Assembly (NCBI RefSeq): GCF_014640815.1
Contig: NZ_BMHM01000003.1
Location: forward strand, 1 to 64,000
Reading direction: 5' to 3'
DNA length: 64,000 nucleotides
DNA from: Vreelandella lutescens
GTDB taxonomy: Bacteria > Pseudomonadota > Gammaproteobacteria > Pseudomonadales > Halomonadaceae
Below, piece after piece: positions 24,214 to 34,375 of this stretch (its first letter is position 1; each line of letters opens with the position of its first letter). The translations under genes were made by a program, and so were the position numbers. The notes under the pieces were generated by a model. It made no database searches and had not been told where the DNA came from. It was given only the letters and a program-made list of their open reading frames with translations.

Positions 24214-26136
24214 TTACTCCAGGTAAGTGTAGCCCTCTAGGCCTTCGCTCAGACTGGCCGCGAAATGAGCTTGTTCCTCTGCGGAGAACCCACTAGTGGC
24301 CAGCTGCTCGGTGAGCTTTTGCTTTAACACACGGGCATCAAAGTTCACGTAAGCCAATACGTTGGCCACTGAATCCCCGGCCTGTGGGTTAGAGAGTACC
24401 CACTCGCCATCTGCACCGAGTGCCGCATCCACAGAATCGGTATCGCCGAACAGGTTGTGCAGGTCGCCCAGAATTTCTTGGTAGGCGCCCACCAAGAAGA
24501 AGCCCAGCCAACGTTCGTCATCATTCGCCCACTCGGGTAGCGGCAGCGTGCTTTCCACCCCTTGTCCATCCACATAGCTATCGATGCGGCCATCGGAGTC
24601 GCAGGTAATGTCTTGAATCACCGCACGGCGAGTGGGCGCTTGATCTAACCCAGTGAGGGGCAGTACGGGGAAAATCTGTTCAATCCCCCATACGTCTGGC
24701 ACTGACTGGAACAGCGAGAAGTTCACAAACAGCTTGTCAGCGAGCTTTTCAGCCAACTCATCCATGATTTCCCGGTGGGCGCGGTTGCGGGTATCCAGCT
24801 TGCCACGCAGGCGCGTGCAGGCCGCCATATAAAGACGCTCACCTTCGGCGCGAGCGTTGATGTTGCTTAACCCCAGCACAAAGCGGTCTTGCAGCTCACT
24901 CACGGCCTGCAGTAGGTCGTGCCAGGCTTCTACCAACACGCGGGGTTCTTGAGTGTCGGCCAGCTGGTCAAAGACGCGCCACAGCTCCTCCACCTGGGGG
25001 TCTTCTTCTTGGGCAGCCCGTTCAGGCGGGGTATCGTTCACGCGCTCTTCACCAATCACATTGGTAATCAGCACCGCGTGGTGAGCGGTGAGCGAGCGGC
25101 CTGATTCACTGATCAGGTGGGGCTGGGGCAGGTCGGCTTCCTGGCAAAGTTGGGAGAACGCGCTAACCACGTTACGGGCGTACTCTTGCATAGAGTAGTT
25201 CGCCGAGCAGTAGCTACGCGAACGGGTGCCTTCGTAGTCAATCCCTAAGCCGCCGCCTACATCGACCGTGTCGATGGGAGCACCGAGGTGCATCAGGTTT
25301 TGGTAGAAGCGTGCGCACTCCCGCAGGCCGCGCTGAATATCGCGAATATTGGCGATTTGCGAACCAAGGTGGAAATGCACCAGCTGCAGGCTGGCCAGGG
25401 CATCCTGGGCGCGCAGGGTATCGACCACTTCCAGAATCTGGCTCGCGGTTAAGCCGAATTTCGACTTTTCGCCGCCAGTGTTCTGCCACTTGCCCTTACC
25501 TACCGAGGCGAGCCGTGCCCGCAGGCCAATGCGCGGGGTCACATCTAGCTCGCGGGCCTCTTCTAAAATCAGCTCCAACTCGGAGAGTTTCTCGACGACG
25601 AGATAGACTTTGTGGCCAAGCTTCTCACCCAGAAGCGCCAAGCGAACGTATTCACGGTCTTTGTAGCCGTTACACACAATCAGCGAAGAGCCGCCATCGG
25701 AGAGTGCCAATACCGCCAGGAGTTCAGGCTTGCTGCCCGCTTCCAGGCCCACGCGGCCATTGCCACGCTCGGAGGTGGCCAAAATCTCCTCTACTACGCG
25801 GCGCTGCTGGTTCACCTTAATGGGGTAAACCGCCGTGTAGCCGCCCTGGTAGTCGACATCCTGCATGGCGGCATCAAACGCGCCACACAGCTGTTCTACG
25901 CGGTCATGAAGAATATCGCTAAAGCGCACCAGCACTGGCAGGCGCAGCCCGGCGGTTTGCAGTTGGCGAACAAGCGCACTGATGGGTAGCGCCGGGCCTT
26001 CTGCATCAATGCCTAGCGGACGCACCAGGGCTTGGCCGTGGTCGTCTACGTCAAAGTAGCCGCTGCCCCACTGGTCCATGTTCCATGTGCGGCGAGCGCG
26101 CACGGCGGGGCTGCTGGTCGTTGCCATTTCACTCAT
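24214..26136 (-). CDS. speA: Biosynthetic arginine decarboxylase
   Basis: A 640-residue fold-type III PLP enzyme that decarboxylates arginine to agmatine for putrescine synthesis. The PLP Lys is about residue 107 in YPIKVNQQ. VDVGGGLGIDYEG and the Cys-containing region near VIQDITCDSDGRID are recognisable. The length is typical of SpeA. Its ATG shares one base with the thrB stop (TAATG), so the two are translationally coupled even though their pathways differ. Confidence 0.96.
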   Translation of the reverse strand: MSEMATTSSPAVRARRTWNMDQWGSGYFDVDDHGQALVRPLGIDAEGPALPISALVRQLQTAGLRLPVLVRFSDILHDRVEQLCGAFDAAMQDVDYQGGYTAVYPIKVNQQRRVVEEILATSERGNGRVGLEAGSKPELLAVLALSDGGSSLIVCNGYKDREYVRLALLGEKLGHKVYLVVEKLSELELILEEARELDVTPRIGLRARLASVGKGKWQNTGGEKSKFGLTASQILEVVDTLRAQDALASLQLVHFHLGSQIANIRDIQRGLRECARFYQNLMHLGAPIDTVDVGGGLGIDYEGTRSRSYCSANYSMQEYARNVVSAFSQLCQEADLPQPHLISESGRSLTAHHAVLITNVIGEERVNDTPPERAAQEEDPQVEELWRVFDQLADTQEPRVLVEAWHDLLQAVSELQDRFVLGLSNINARAEGERLYMAACTRLRGKLDTRNRAHREIMDELAEKLADKLFVNFSLFQSVPDVWGIEQIFPVLPLTGLDQAPTRRAVIQDITCDSDGRIDSYVDGQGVESTLPLPEWANDDERWLGFFLVGAYQEILGDLHNLFGDTDSVDAALGADGEWVLSNPQAGDSVANVLAYVNFDARVLKQKLTEQLATSGFSAEEQAHFAASLSEGLEGYTYLE

Positions 26137-27092
26137 TAAGAAGCCTCTGGAATCGGAAGTGCGCCAAACGCGATGCGTGCTTTTAAAATCACACGGAAAC
26201 GCTCAGGGTCGTGGGGAGTTAAGTCGTGTGCCGGTGGGTCTACGTAGACCACTAACAGTCGCGACAACCAATAGCGTAGTGCGGTCATGCGCAGCATGGT
26301 AGGCCATAGCGCGCGCTCATGCTCGGTCAGCGGGCGGCGTGCTTGGTAGGTGCTTAATATCGCGTTGTAGCGCTCGGCGTTCAGCGTGCCGTCTTCATTG
26401 GACGCCCAGTCGTTAATCACAATGGCGAGGTCGAACAATAGGTCGCCGGTGCAGCCATTATAAAAATCGATGATGCCGCCGAGCGTATCGCCTTTATACA
26501 GCGTGTTATCGCGAAACAGGTCACCATGCAGCGCCCCTTGGGGCAGCTTGCCATACTTACTAAACTCGCCTTCGAAGTCATCCACCTCGTTTTTCATCAG
26601 CGTTTGGTCGTCGGGGCTGATGTAGGTGAGCACTTTATGGTGTACGGCCCGCAGCCAATGCAGGTCGCGGGGGTTCGGGCGATGGCCAGGGAAACGCTGC
26701 GAGACTTTATGCAGCTGCCCAAGCGCGGCCCCCAGCGTTTGGCACTGAATAAGATTAGGAGCGCTGGGGTGCTTGCCCGGCAAACGCGGGAACAGCAGCG
26801 CAGGCTTGCCCGCTAAACTATGCAGCGCAATGCCTTCGCGGTCGTGAATAGTTCCGGGCACCGGTAGGCGGTGCTCGTCTAAGTAATCCAGTAACTCAAC
26901 AAAAAACGGCAGCTCTTCATGCTCACCCTGTTCAAACAGGGTCAACACCAGCTCACGGCGGTCAGTCGTGACGAAAAAAGTGGAGTTTTCCGTACCGCCC
27001 GCCACACCCTGAAGCGCGACAAAGTTGCCAACATCAAATTTTTCTAAAAACGCGGCGACCTGTGCGTCGCTTAGCGGAGTAAATACAGCCAT
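26136..27092 (-). CDS. thrB: Homoserine kinase, type II
   Basis: A 318-residue kinase with the aminoglycoside-phosphotransferase-like fold, the Pseudomonas-type ThrB that phosphorylates homoserine in threonine synthesis. The catalytic loop GALHGDLFRDNTLY and the Mg-binding GIIDFYNGCTGD are present. It is unrelated to the GHMP-type ThrB of E. coli. I chose ATG 27092 because MAVFTPLSDAQVAAFL is the usual start; the frame is open further upstream. It overlaps speA by one base. Confidence 0.93.
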   Translation of the reverse strand: MAVFTPLSDAQVAAFLEKFDVGNFVALQGVAGGTENSTFFVTTDRRELVLTLFEQGEHEELPFFVELLDYLDEHRLPVPGTIHDREGIALHSLAGKPALLFPRLPGKHPSAPNLIQCQTLGAALGQLHKVSQRFPGHRPNPRDLHWLRAVHHKVLTYISPDDQTLMKNEVDDFEGEFSKYGKLPQGALHGDLFRDNTLYKGDTLGGIIDFYNGCTGDLLFDLAIVINDWASNEDGTLNAERYNAILSTYQARRPLTEHERALWPTMLRMTALRYWLSRLLVVYVDPPAHDLTPHDPERFRVILKARIAFGALPIPEAS

Positions 27093-27266
27093 GAGAATCT
27101 CGCCCAGGTTGCTAAGCCCATTATTGTAGCGGCTTGGCGCGCGAGTTGGCAGCGTTGTGTCGGCAAGTGACGTGTCTTTACCGGGCTTTTCTGCAGCCAA
27201 AGCGTCGAACGCGTATTATTGGGGGAATAGACGTTCTCACTGTTTTGCTGACTATGGAATTTGGTT

Positions 27267-30032
27267 ATGGCCCGTGCTCCAATCGTGCTTGTTGATGGCT
27301 CTTCGTACCTCTACCGCGCGTTTCACGCGCTGCCGCCGCTAACGACCTCTAACGGCCAGCCTACCGGGGCTGTGAAGGGGGTTATCAATATGCTCAAGCG
27401 GCTGATCAAAGATTACCCGGAAAGCCCGATGGCCGTGGTCTTTGATGCACCGGGCAAAACCTTCCGCGATGAGATGTACAGCGAGTACAAAGCCCATCGC
27501 CCCCCCATGCCGGATGATTTGCGCAGCCAAATCCAGCCGCTGCACGCCTGCGTCAAGGCTCTGGGTTTGCCGCTGCTGTGCATTGAGGGCGTGGAAGCGG
27601 ACGACGTGATTGGCACGCTGGCCCACCACGCGACCCAAGCAGGCCGCGATGCGGTGATCTCCACCGGCGATAAAGACATGGCGCAGCTGGTCAATCGTCA
27701 CATCACCCTGGTCAACACCATGAAAGAGGAGACGCTGGATGAGGCGGGCGTGGAGGAGAAGTTCGGCCTGCCGCCTGCGCTGATCATCGATTTCCTGGCG
27801 CTGATGGGCGACAAGGTAGATAACATCCCCGGCGTGCCTGGGGTGGGTGAAAAAACCGCCATTGGCCTGCTACAGGGCATGGGCGGCGGCTTAGACACGA
27901 TTTATGGCGATTTAGAGCGCGTCACTACCCTAAGCTTTCGCGGTGCCAAAACGCTGCCCAAAAAGCTGGAAGAACACCGCGAGCAGGCGTTTTTGTCGTA
28001 TCAGCTGGCGACGATTAAAATCGACTGCGAGCTGCCCGTAGGCCTGGATGATTTAGATATCGCCCACCCAGACCGCGAAGCGCTGGTCGAGCTGTATAAA
28101 GAGATGGAGTTTAAACAGTGGCTTGCCGAGCTGCTGGAAGGAAAAGACCAGGGCGTTGACGATGTCAAAGGTGGCGAGCCCGCCCCGGCAAGTGCCAGCG
28201 AAGAGCCTGCCGCTACCCCCAGCCAGCGCTCTGACCACGTCATTACCGAGCAGGCCGAGCTGGATGCGTGGCTTGAGAGGCTGAACCAAGCCGAGCGGTT
28301 CTGCTTCGATTTAGAAACCACCAGCCTCAACTACATGGATGCCGATATTGTCGGTGTGGGCATCTCTTTAGACGCTGGGGAAGCCGCCTATATTCCATTG
28401 GCCCATGACTACCTGGATGCGCCAGCCCAGTTAGACCGCCAAGCGGTGCTGGCCGCGTTAAAGCCGCTGCTGGAAGACCCAACCAAAACCAAGATTGGCC
28501 AGAACCTTAAATACGATATTTCCGTACTGGCGAACTATGACATTGCTGTCGTTGGGCCGCTGGCGGACACCATGCTGGCGTCTTACGTGCTCAACTCCAC
28601 CGTGACCCGCCACGATATGGATTCGCTGGCGCTGAGGTACCTGGGTGAAAAAACCATTTCGTTTGAAGAGATTGCCGGCAAAGGTGCCAAGCAGCTGACC
28701 TTCAATCAAATTGCCCTGGAGCAGGCGGCCCCTTACGCCTGCGAAGACGTGGATATCACCCTGCGCCTACAAGAAGTGCTGCGCCCGCAGGTAGAGCGAG
28801 AAGGGCGCTTGGCACAGGTGTTGGATCACCTGGAGCTGCCGTTGATCAATGTACTGTCGCGCATTGAGCGTAACGGCGTAGCGCTGGATGCCGAGCGCCT
28901 GCATCAACAGAGCCAACAGCTAGAGCAGCGCATTCGCGAGCTAGAGAGCGAAGCCTTTGAGCTGGCAGGTCGCGAGTTTAATTTAAGCTCGCCCAAGCAG
29001 CTGGGGCAGATTCTGTTTGAAGAGCAGAAAATCCCGGTGATCAAGAAAACGCCCAAAGGCGCGCCTTCAACGGCAGAGGCGGTGTTAGAAGAGTTGGCGC
29101 TGGATTACCCGCTGCCCAAGGTCATTATGCAGCACCGTGGGCTTGCCAAACTGAAGTCTACCTACACCGATAAGCTGCCGCGCCTGCTCAACAAAACCAC
29201 CGGGCGAGTACACACCAGCTACCATCAAGCGGTAACGGCCACTGGGCGGCTTTCGTCATCGGACCCCAACCTGCAGAATATTCCCATCCGTACGGATGAA
29301 GGGCGCAAGATTCGTCAGGCGTTTGTGGCACGCCCTGGCTACCGGATTGTCGCAGCGGACTACTCGCAAATTGAGCTGCGCATTATGGCGCACCTCTCAG
29401 AAGATAAAGGCCTGTTGGAAGCATTTGCCGAAGGTCGCGATATCCACACGGCGACCGCGGCCGAAGTCTTCGGCACCTCGTTAGAGAAGGTCACCGCCGA
29501 CCAGCGCCGCAGTGCCAAGGCGATTAACTTTGGCTTGATTTACGGCATGAGCGCTTGGGGGCTTTCCCGCCAGCTGCATATTGATCGTAACCAAGCGCAA
29601 ACCTACATCGACCGCTACTTTGATCGCTACCCCGGCGTGGCCCGTTATATGGACCGCATTCGTACCCAGGCAGCGGAAGATGGCTTTGTGGAAACCGTCA
29701 TGGGTCGGCGTTTATACCTGCCAGAGATCCACTCGCAAAACCGCAACCGCCGCCAGGGAGCCGAGCGTACGGCCATTAACGCGCCGATGCAGGGCACGGC
29801 GGCGGATATCATCAAGCAGGCGATGATTGATGTGGATGCGTGGCTCACAGAAGGGGAGTTTGATGCCCTGATGGTTATGCAGGTGCACGATGAATTGGTG
29901 TTCGAAGTCGCCGAGGCACAGGTAGAGCGCTTTATTGAACAAGTGCGAGCGCGCATGCAGGCCGCGGCCTCGCTCAGCGTGCCGCTGATTGTAGAAGCGC
30001 AAAGCGGCGCGAATTGGGATGAAGCCCACTAA
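27267..30032 (+). CDS. polA: DNA polymerase I
   Basis: A 921-residue polymerase for Okazaki fragment processing and repair. All three domains are intact. The 5'-3' exonuclease covers about residues 1-290 ([20 protein letters not shown]). The proofreading exonuclease starts near 330 with [14 protein letters not shown]. The polymerase domain has [31 protein letters not shown] and the catalytic [10 protein letters not shown]. The start is ATG 27267; a TTG two codons upstream is less likely. It is divergent from thrB across 174 bases. Confidence 0.97.
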   Translation: MARAPIVLVDGSSYLYRAFHALPPLTTSNGQPTGAVKGVINMLKRLIKDYPESPMAVVFDAPGKTFRDEMYSEYKAHRPPMPDDLRSQIQPLHACVKALGLPLLCIEGVEADDVIGTLAHHATQAGRDAVISTGDKDMAQLVNRHITLVNTMKEETLDEAGVEEKFGLPPALIIDFLALMGDKVDNIPGVPGVGEKTAIGLLQGMGGGLDTIYGDLERVTTLSFRGAKTLPKKLEEHREQAFLSYQLATIKIDCELPVGLDDLDIAHPDREALVELYKEMEFKQWLAELLEGKDQGVDDVKGGEPAPASASEEPAATPSQRSDHVITEQAELDAWLERLNQAERFCFDLETTSLNYMDADIVGVGISLDAGEAAYIPLAHDYLDAPAQLDRQAVLAALKPLLEDPTKTKIGQNLKYDISVLANYDIAVVGPLADTMLASYVLNSTVTRHDMDSLALRYLGEKTISFEEIAGKGAKQLTFNQIALEQAAPYACEDVDITLRLQEVLRPQVEREGRLAQVLDHLELPLINVLSRIERNGVALDAERLHQQSQQLEQRIRELESEAFELAGREFNLSSPKQLGQILFEEQKIPVIKKTPKGAPSTAEAVLEELALDYPLPKVIMQHRGLAKLKSTYTDKLPRLLNKTTGRVHTSYHQAVTATGRLSSSDPNLQNIPIRTDEGRKIRQAFVARPGYRIVAADYSQIELRIMAHLSEDKGLLEAFAEGRDIHTATAAEVFGTSLEKVTADQRRSAKAINFGLIYGMSAWGLSRQLHIDRNQAQTYIDRYFDRYPGVARYMDRIRTQAAEDGFVETVMGRRLYLPEIHSQNRNRRQGAERTAINAPMQGTAADIIKQAMIDVDAWLTEGEFDALMVMQVHDELVFEVAEAQVERFIEQVRARMQAAASLSVPLIVEAQSGANWDEAH

Positions 30033-30057
30033 AGCACACGGCCTGCTTGCCAATAAC

Positions 30058-30092
30058 AAACACCCCCCGCAGCGCTGCTACGGGGGGTGTTT
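30058..30092 (+). terminator. Terminator of polA
   Basis: The long stem AAACACCCCCCG/CGGGGGGTGTTT has a 10-base interior that can itself pair partly, and it lies about 25 bases after the polA stop. The A and T flanks let it work for fbpA on the opposite strand as well. Confidence 0.8.
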
Positions 30093-30147
30093 GTGAGTGC
30101 GTTACGTGAGCCGCGGAAGGTGAGTACCGCTTAGGCTCGCGTCGCGC

Positions 30148-31173
30148 TTAACGCCAGTTAACGCGGTCGAAAATACGTACCGCTTCTGGGTTGTTTTCGC
30201 CCAGGATGCTGATGTTAATGTCGTCTTTAGCGAAATCGCCCCAAGACTCCAGTACCGGGTTTTTCTTAATACCGTCTACTACCGGGAACTCATAGTTGCG
30301 CTCGGCCAGCACTTCTTGTGCTTGGTCAGAGGCTAAAAACTCTAGGAAGCGAATGCCGTTTTCAGCGTTCTGCGCGTTGGCAACGAGGCCAGCACCGCCG
30401 ACATTCACGTGAGTACCACGGTCATCCTGGTTCGGGAAGATAACGCCGACTTTACGAGCGGCATCGCGCTCGGCTGCATCGTCAGAGTGCAGCAGGCGCA
30501 CGTAGTAATAGTGGTTAGCCACGGCCACGCCACATTCGCCGCTAGCGACGCCAAGGATTTGGTCGGTATCACCGCCTTCTGGGGTGCGGGCCATGTTGTT
30601 GACCACGCCTTGGGCCCACTCCTGCGCACCCTCTTCGCCGTGGTGTTCAATCATCGATGCCAGCAGAGACTGGTTATAGATGTTGTTGGACGAGCGAATG
30701 CACACTTGGCCTTCCAACTGCGGGTCAGCGAGATCTTCGTAGGAAGATACCTGGCTCGGATCAAAGTTTTCGCGGTTGTAGAAAATAACCCGTGCACGCT
30801 GGCTAAAGCCAAACCACATGCCTTCTGGGTGACGCATGGATTCTGGCAACCGCTCGTTGAGAATATCCGACTCAACGCTCTGGAACAGGCCGTCTTGCTC
30901 AGCACGCCACAGGTTGCCCGCATCCACGGTCAGCATGACATCAGCAGGGCTAGCCACGCCTTCGCGCTGCATACGCTCCATCAACTGGTTGGCGTCGCCT
31001 TCCAGTACGTTCACTTCAATACCCGTTTCTTCAGTGAACGCTTGATAGAGAATTTCGTCAGAGTCGTAATGGCGAGCAGAGTAGATGTTAACTTCGTTAG
31101 CGAGTGCGCTGCTGGCAACCGCGGAACCGGCCATGATGGCGGCTACGGAAGCCGTAAGACGTGCTTTTTTCAT
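30148..31173 (-). CDS. fbpA: Fe(3+) ABC transporter, substrate-binding protein
   Basis: A 341-residue periplasmic binding protein of the FbpA/FutA family. The signal peptide is visible (SVAAIMAGSAVASSALA). NEVNIYSARHYDSDEILYQA opens the mature protein and NHYYYVRLL carries the Tyr cluster that binds ferric iron. I chose ATG 31173, where the signal peptide begins (MKKARL); the frame extends upstream without a ribosome site. It is divergent from the ATPase gene. Family knowledge predicts Fur control; only weak Fur-like sites are seen. Confidence 0.9.
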   Translation of the reverse strand: MKKARLTASVAAIMAGSAVASSALANEVNIYSARHYDSDEILYQAFTEETGIEVNVLEGDANQLMERMQREGVASPADVMLTVDAGNLWRAEQDGLFQSVESDILNERLPESMRHPEGMWFGFSQRARVIFYNRENFDPSQVSSYEDLADPQLEGQVCIRSSNNIYNQSLLASMIEHHGEEGAQEWAQGVVNNMARTPEGGDTDQILGVASGECGVAVANHYYYVRLLHSDDAAERDAARKVGVIFPNQDDRGTHVNVGGAGLVANAQNAENGIRFLEFLASDQAQEVLAERNYEFPVVDGIKKNPVLESWGDFAKDDINISILGENNPEAVRIFDRVNWR

Positions 31174-31195
31174 AAAAAAATACCCTAAATGTTTA

Positions 31196-31275
31196 TGATA
31201 ATAAGTTGCATTACCGCCAGGGGCTATTGAAACGCCTTGTTCGACGGAGGTCAAGCGAAATGCTAATGACACTCA
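31196..31275. promoter_or_regulatory. Weak Fur-like sites in the fbpA-fbpC divergent promoter
   Basis: TGATAAT-A-AGTTGCA (31196-31210) and TGCTAAT-G-ACACTCA (31261-31275) resemble the 7-1-7 Fur core TGATAAT-N-ATTATCA in the left half (7/7 and 6/7) but only 4/7 in the right half. Position and gene function make Fur control plausible, but the match is partial. Confidence 0.3.
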
Positions 31276-31397
31276 TCACTTTTTATGCATAGACGTGCAT
31301 CTGGTGCCAATAGAAAATAGAATGCAAATAACTTTCAACCGTGTTCGCAATGGCAGCGCGTAAATCGGCTCTCAACGAACAAACCATGGGTGAACGA

Positions 31398-32495
31398 ATG
31401 ACGGCAACTGTGTCACTTTCTGAGGTGTCAGCGCCTGCATCGGCGCTGTCGCTACGCGGTGTTCAGCATACGTTTGCGGCCAATAACGTCGTTAAAGGCA
31501 TTGATCTTGATATCGCTCAGGGCGAAGTCGTCTGCCTGCTTGGCCCTTCTGGCTGCGGTAAAACGACGCTATTGCGCATTGCCGCAGGGCTAGAAGTGGT
31601 TCAAGAAGGCACCGTTAGCCTCGAAGGGCAGGCCATCGCCGCCCCTGGTAAACGCCATGTGCCGCCGGAAAAGCGCAATGTTGGGCTGGCGTTTCAAGAT
31701 TCGGCGCTGTTTCCCCATCTTAGCGTGGTGGAAAATGTCACCTTCGGTTTAAAGCATCTTCCTACGAGCCAACGTCGCGAGCGGGCATTAGAACTGTTAA
31801 CGCAGTTAGGGATGGCCGATTACGTCGAAACTTACCCGCATATGCTGTCTGGCGGCCAGCAGCAGCGTGTGGCGCTGGCGCGTGCCTTGGCGCCTACGCC
31901 TAAGCTAATGCTGTTGGATGAGCCCTTCTCAAGCCTGGACGCTCGGCTGCGTGATCGTATCCGCGACGATACGCTGCACGTGCTGAAAAAGCTTGGCTCG
32001 GCCACGCTGTTGGTCACCCACGACCCAGAGGAAGCCATGTTCATGGCAGACCGCATCGCGCTGATGCGGGACGGCAAAATTATTCAAACGGGCACCCCTC
32101 GGGAGCTTTACTGCGCCCCGGTTGATCCGTTTGTGGTGACGTTCTTTGGCGAAGTGAACGAGCTGGAAGGCGTGGTGCAGGGGGGCGTCGTGCAAACCCC
32201 AGTGGGCGCAGTGGATGCCAGCTGGCTGCCAGAAGGTAGCGCCGCCCAAGTGATGATTCGCCCTGAGGCGCTGCGCATTAAAGAGCGCGATCTGCCTGCG
32301 GAAGCCCACAGCCATAGCCATGTGGTCATGGCGAAACTACTGGGTCGTACTAGCTTGATCCACCTGTGTGCCCACGGTGTGGATGGTCAGGAAGCTCACC
32401 TGCACGCACGGGTGCCGGGCGTTTTCCTACCCCAGGAGGGCCAGCCGATCGATATCGACCTCGACCACTCCCAGGTGTTTATCTTCCCGCGTTAA
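31398..32495 (+). CDS. fbpC: Fe(3+) ABC transporter, ATP-binding protein
   Basis: About 365 residues, an ABC ATPase of the FbpC/AfuC type. It has Walker A GPSGCGKTT, signature LSGGQQQRVALARAL, Walker B LMLLDEPFSSLD, a switch His (LLVTHDPEEAM) and a C-terminal TOBE-like domain. Starts at 31350, 31386 or 31398 are possible; I prefer 31398, which has GGTGA just upstream. It is divergent from fbpA and converges on fbpB with 5 bases between stop codons and no terminator. Confidence 0.88.
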   Translation: MTATVSLSEVSAPASALSLRGVQHTFAANNVVKGIDLDIAQGEVVCLLGPSGCGKTTLLRIAAGLEVVQEGTVSLEGQAIAAPGKRHVPPEKRNVGLAFQDSALFPHLSVVENVTFGLKHLPTSQRRERALELLTQLGMADYVETYPHMLSGGQQQRVALARALAPTPKLMLLDEPFSSLDARLRDRIRDDTLHVLKKLGSATLLVTHDPEEAMFMADRIALMRDGKIIQTGTPRELYCAPVDPFVVTFFGEVNELEGVVQGGVVQTPVGAVDASWLPEGSAAQVMIRPEALRIKERDLPAEAHSHSHVVMAKLLGRTSLIHLCAHGVDGQEAHLHARVPGVFLPQEGQPIDIDLDHSQVFIFPR

Positions 32496-32500
32496 GTGCC

Positions 32501-34204
32501 TCACACCTCAGCTTGGCTGCCCGGCCGCGCCCGGCGCATTGCCAAGCTGAGGAGTATCACCGGTAAAATCCCCACCACCACAATGGTGAGCGATGCGGTA
32601 GACGCCTCTGCCAAGCGCTCATCAGAGGCTAAGCTGTGGGCGCGTACCGCCAGCGTGTCGAAGTTGAACGGCCGCAGAATGATGGTGGCGGGCAGCTCTT
32701 TCATGACATCCACAAACACCAGAATGCCGGCGGCCAACAGGCTGCTGCGCATCAGCGGTGTATGAATGCGGCGCAGCGTGCCGCCTGCGGTTTGCCCCAG
32801 CGTGCGCGAAGCTGCGTCCATACTTGGCGTTACCTTGCCCAGGCTCGCCTCAACCGCGTTAAACGACACCGCTAGGAAGCGCACCACATACGCGTAAATC
32901 AGAATAAACGCCGTGCCGCTAAACACCAGCCCAATGATTTTGTCGTAATGGGCGTGTAGCCAGGTGTTGAGCGCGTTATCCAGCCAGGCAAACGGAATCA
33001 AAATGCCCACGGCCACCACCGAGCCGGGGATGGCATAACCCATGGCCGCAATGCGGGTAAACAGCCGCGCACTGGGGGAGTTATGCAGCCGCACGCCGTA
33101 GCTGAGCAGCACCGCTAGCCCGACGGCAATCAGCGCGGCCACCGTGGCAAGGCTCAAGCTGTTCATGGCAAAACCGATAAAGCGCGTGCCAAACAGGCTG
33201 TCACCCGTTGTGATGGCCATTTCCAGCAGAATGCCGCTAGGCAGCAAAAAGCCAACAGTAATGGGCAGCAGGCAGGCCAGCGTTGCGCCTGCTGCGTGCC
33301 AGCCCTGCAAGCGATATTCAGGCAACTGCTGATAGCGGTTAGTGGTGTGGAAGTAACGACGCTTACCCCGCGACCAGCGTTCCAGCAGCACAAAGGCAAT
33401 CACAAAGGTCAGTAAGCAGGCGGCAAGTTGGGCGGCGGCAATCGGCTCGCCCAGGCCAAACCAGGTGCGATAAATACCCGTGGTAAAGGTATCTACGCCA
33501 AAGAACTGCACCGCACCAAATTCATTGAGCGTTTCCATCAACACCAGTGAAACGCCGCCCACCAGCGCCGGGCGTGCCAAGGGCAACGCCACGCTGGCAA
33601 ACAGCCGCCAGGGGCCGCGGCCCAGTGTTCGGCCCACATCTAATACACACACCGACTGCTCTAAAAAGGAGGCACGTGCCAGCAGGTACACATAGGGATA
33701 AAGCACAAACGTGATGAGCGTGGCGGCACCGCTTAGCGAGCGCACGTTGGGGAAGTAGTAGTCGCCGACTCGCCAGTCAAACCACTCCCTCAGCATGCTT
33801 TGTAGCGGCCCCGCCACTTGCAGAAAGTCGGTGTAGGCATAGGCGATCACGTAGGTGGGCACGGCCAGCGGCAGCAGTAGCGCCCACTCAAACAGGCGCT
33901 TACCGGGAAAGCGGCACATAACCACTAGCCAAGCCGTCCCGGTGCCAATCACCAAGGTGCCTAACCCTACCCACAGCACTAACCAAAACGTATTTGAGAG
34001 ATAGCGCGGTAAAACGGTGCTGGCGAGGTGCTCCCACACGCCCTCAGTGGGCATCACGATATGGCCGAGCACCACTAAAATGGGCAGGGCGACCACCAGG
34101 GCAATTAAAAACAGTGCGATTGACCAAGGGTTAAGCGACAGCGTAAAGCGTGAAGCGAAACCTGAAAGCAGAGCCGATGGTGACCGGCGAGCAGGCGTAG
34201 ACAC
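32501..34204 (-). CDS. fbpB: Fe(3+) ABC transporter, permease
   Basis: A 567-residue fused permease with about 12 membrane helices and two EAA-type loops (DVGRTLGRGPWRLFASVALP near one third, DAASRTLGQTAGGTLRRIHT near three quarters). This is typical of FbpB/SfuB proteins that form both halves of the channel. The start is GTG 34204, supported by AAGGAG eight bases upstream. It is transcribed towards fbpC and away from the SDR gene region. It presumably works with FbpA and FbpC flanking it. Confidence 0.9.
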   Translation of the reverse strand: MSTPARRSPSALLSGFASRFTLSLNPWSIALFLIALVVALPILVVLGHIVMPTEGVWEHLASTVLPRYLSNTFWLVLWVGLGTLVIGTGTAWLVVMCRFPGKRLFEWALLLPLAVPTYVIAYAYTDFLQVAGPLQSMLREWFDWRVGDYYFPNVRSLSGAATLITFVLYPYVYLLARASFLEQSVCVLDVGRTLGRGPWRLFASVALPLARPALVGGVSLVLMETLNEFGAVQFFGVDTFTTGIYRTWFGLGEPIAAAQLAACLLTFVIAFVLLERWSRGKRRYFHTTNRYQQLPEYRLQGWHAAGATLACLLPITVGFLLPSGILLEMAITTGDSLFGTRFIGFAMNSLSLATVAALIAVGLAVLLSYGVRLHNSPSARLFTRIAAMGYAIPGSVVAVGILIPFAWLDNALNTWLHAHYDKIIGLVFSGTAFILIYAYVVRFLAVSFNAVEASLGKVTPSMDAASRTLGQTAGGTLRRIHTPLMRSSLLAAGILVFVDVMKELPATIILRPFNFDTLAVRAHSLASDERLAEASTASLTIVVVGILPVILLSLAMRRARPGSQAEV

Positions 34205-34312
34205 GTCGTTGTCTCCTTGGACGAGGGGCAGCGTGGCTCGTCAATGCGAAAAAATAGCGGGTGCAAATAGTATCACTTGCGCCAGTGGGGTGCAGCTAAC
34301 CCTCTAGCGATT

Positions 34313-34339
34313 AAAAAAACCCTGCTGGTGGGCAGGGTT
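34313..34339 (-). terminator. Terminator of the hpsN-like/SDR operon
   Basis: On the minus strand the stem AACCCTGC/GCAGGGTT has a 6-nt loop and is followed by a seven-T run (A-run at 34313-34319 on the plus strand). It lies about 37 bases after the SDR stop. Confidence 0.8.
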
Positions 34340-34375
34340 CGTTGTAACAGGCGCTTTACGACAGACAGCAAGCGG

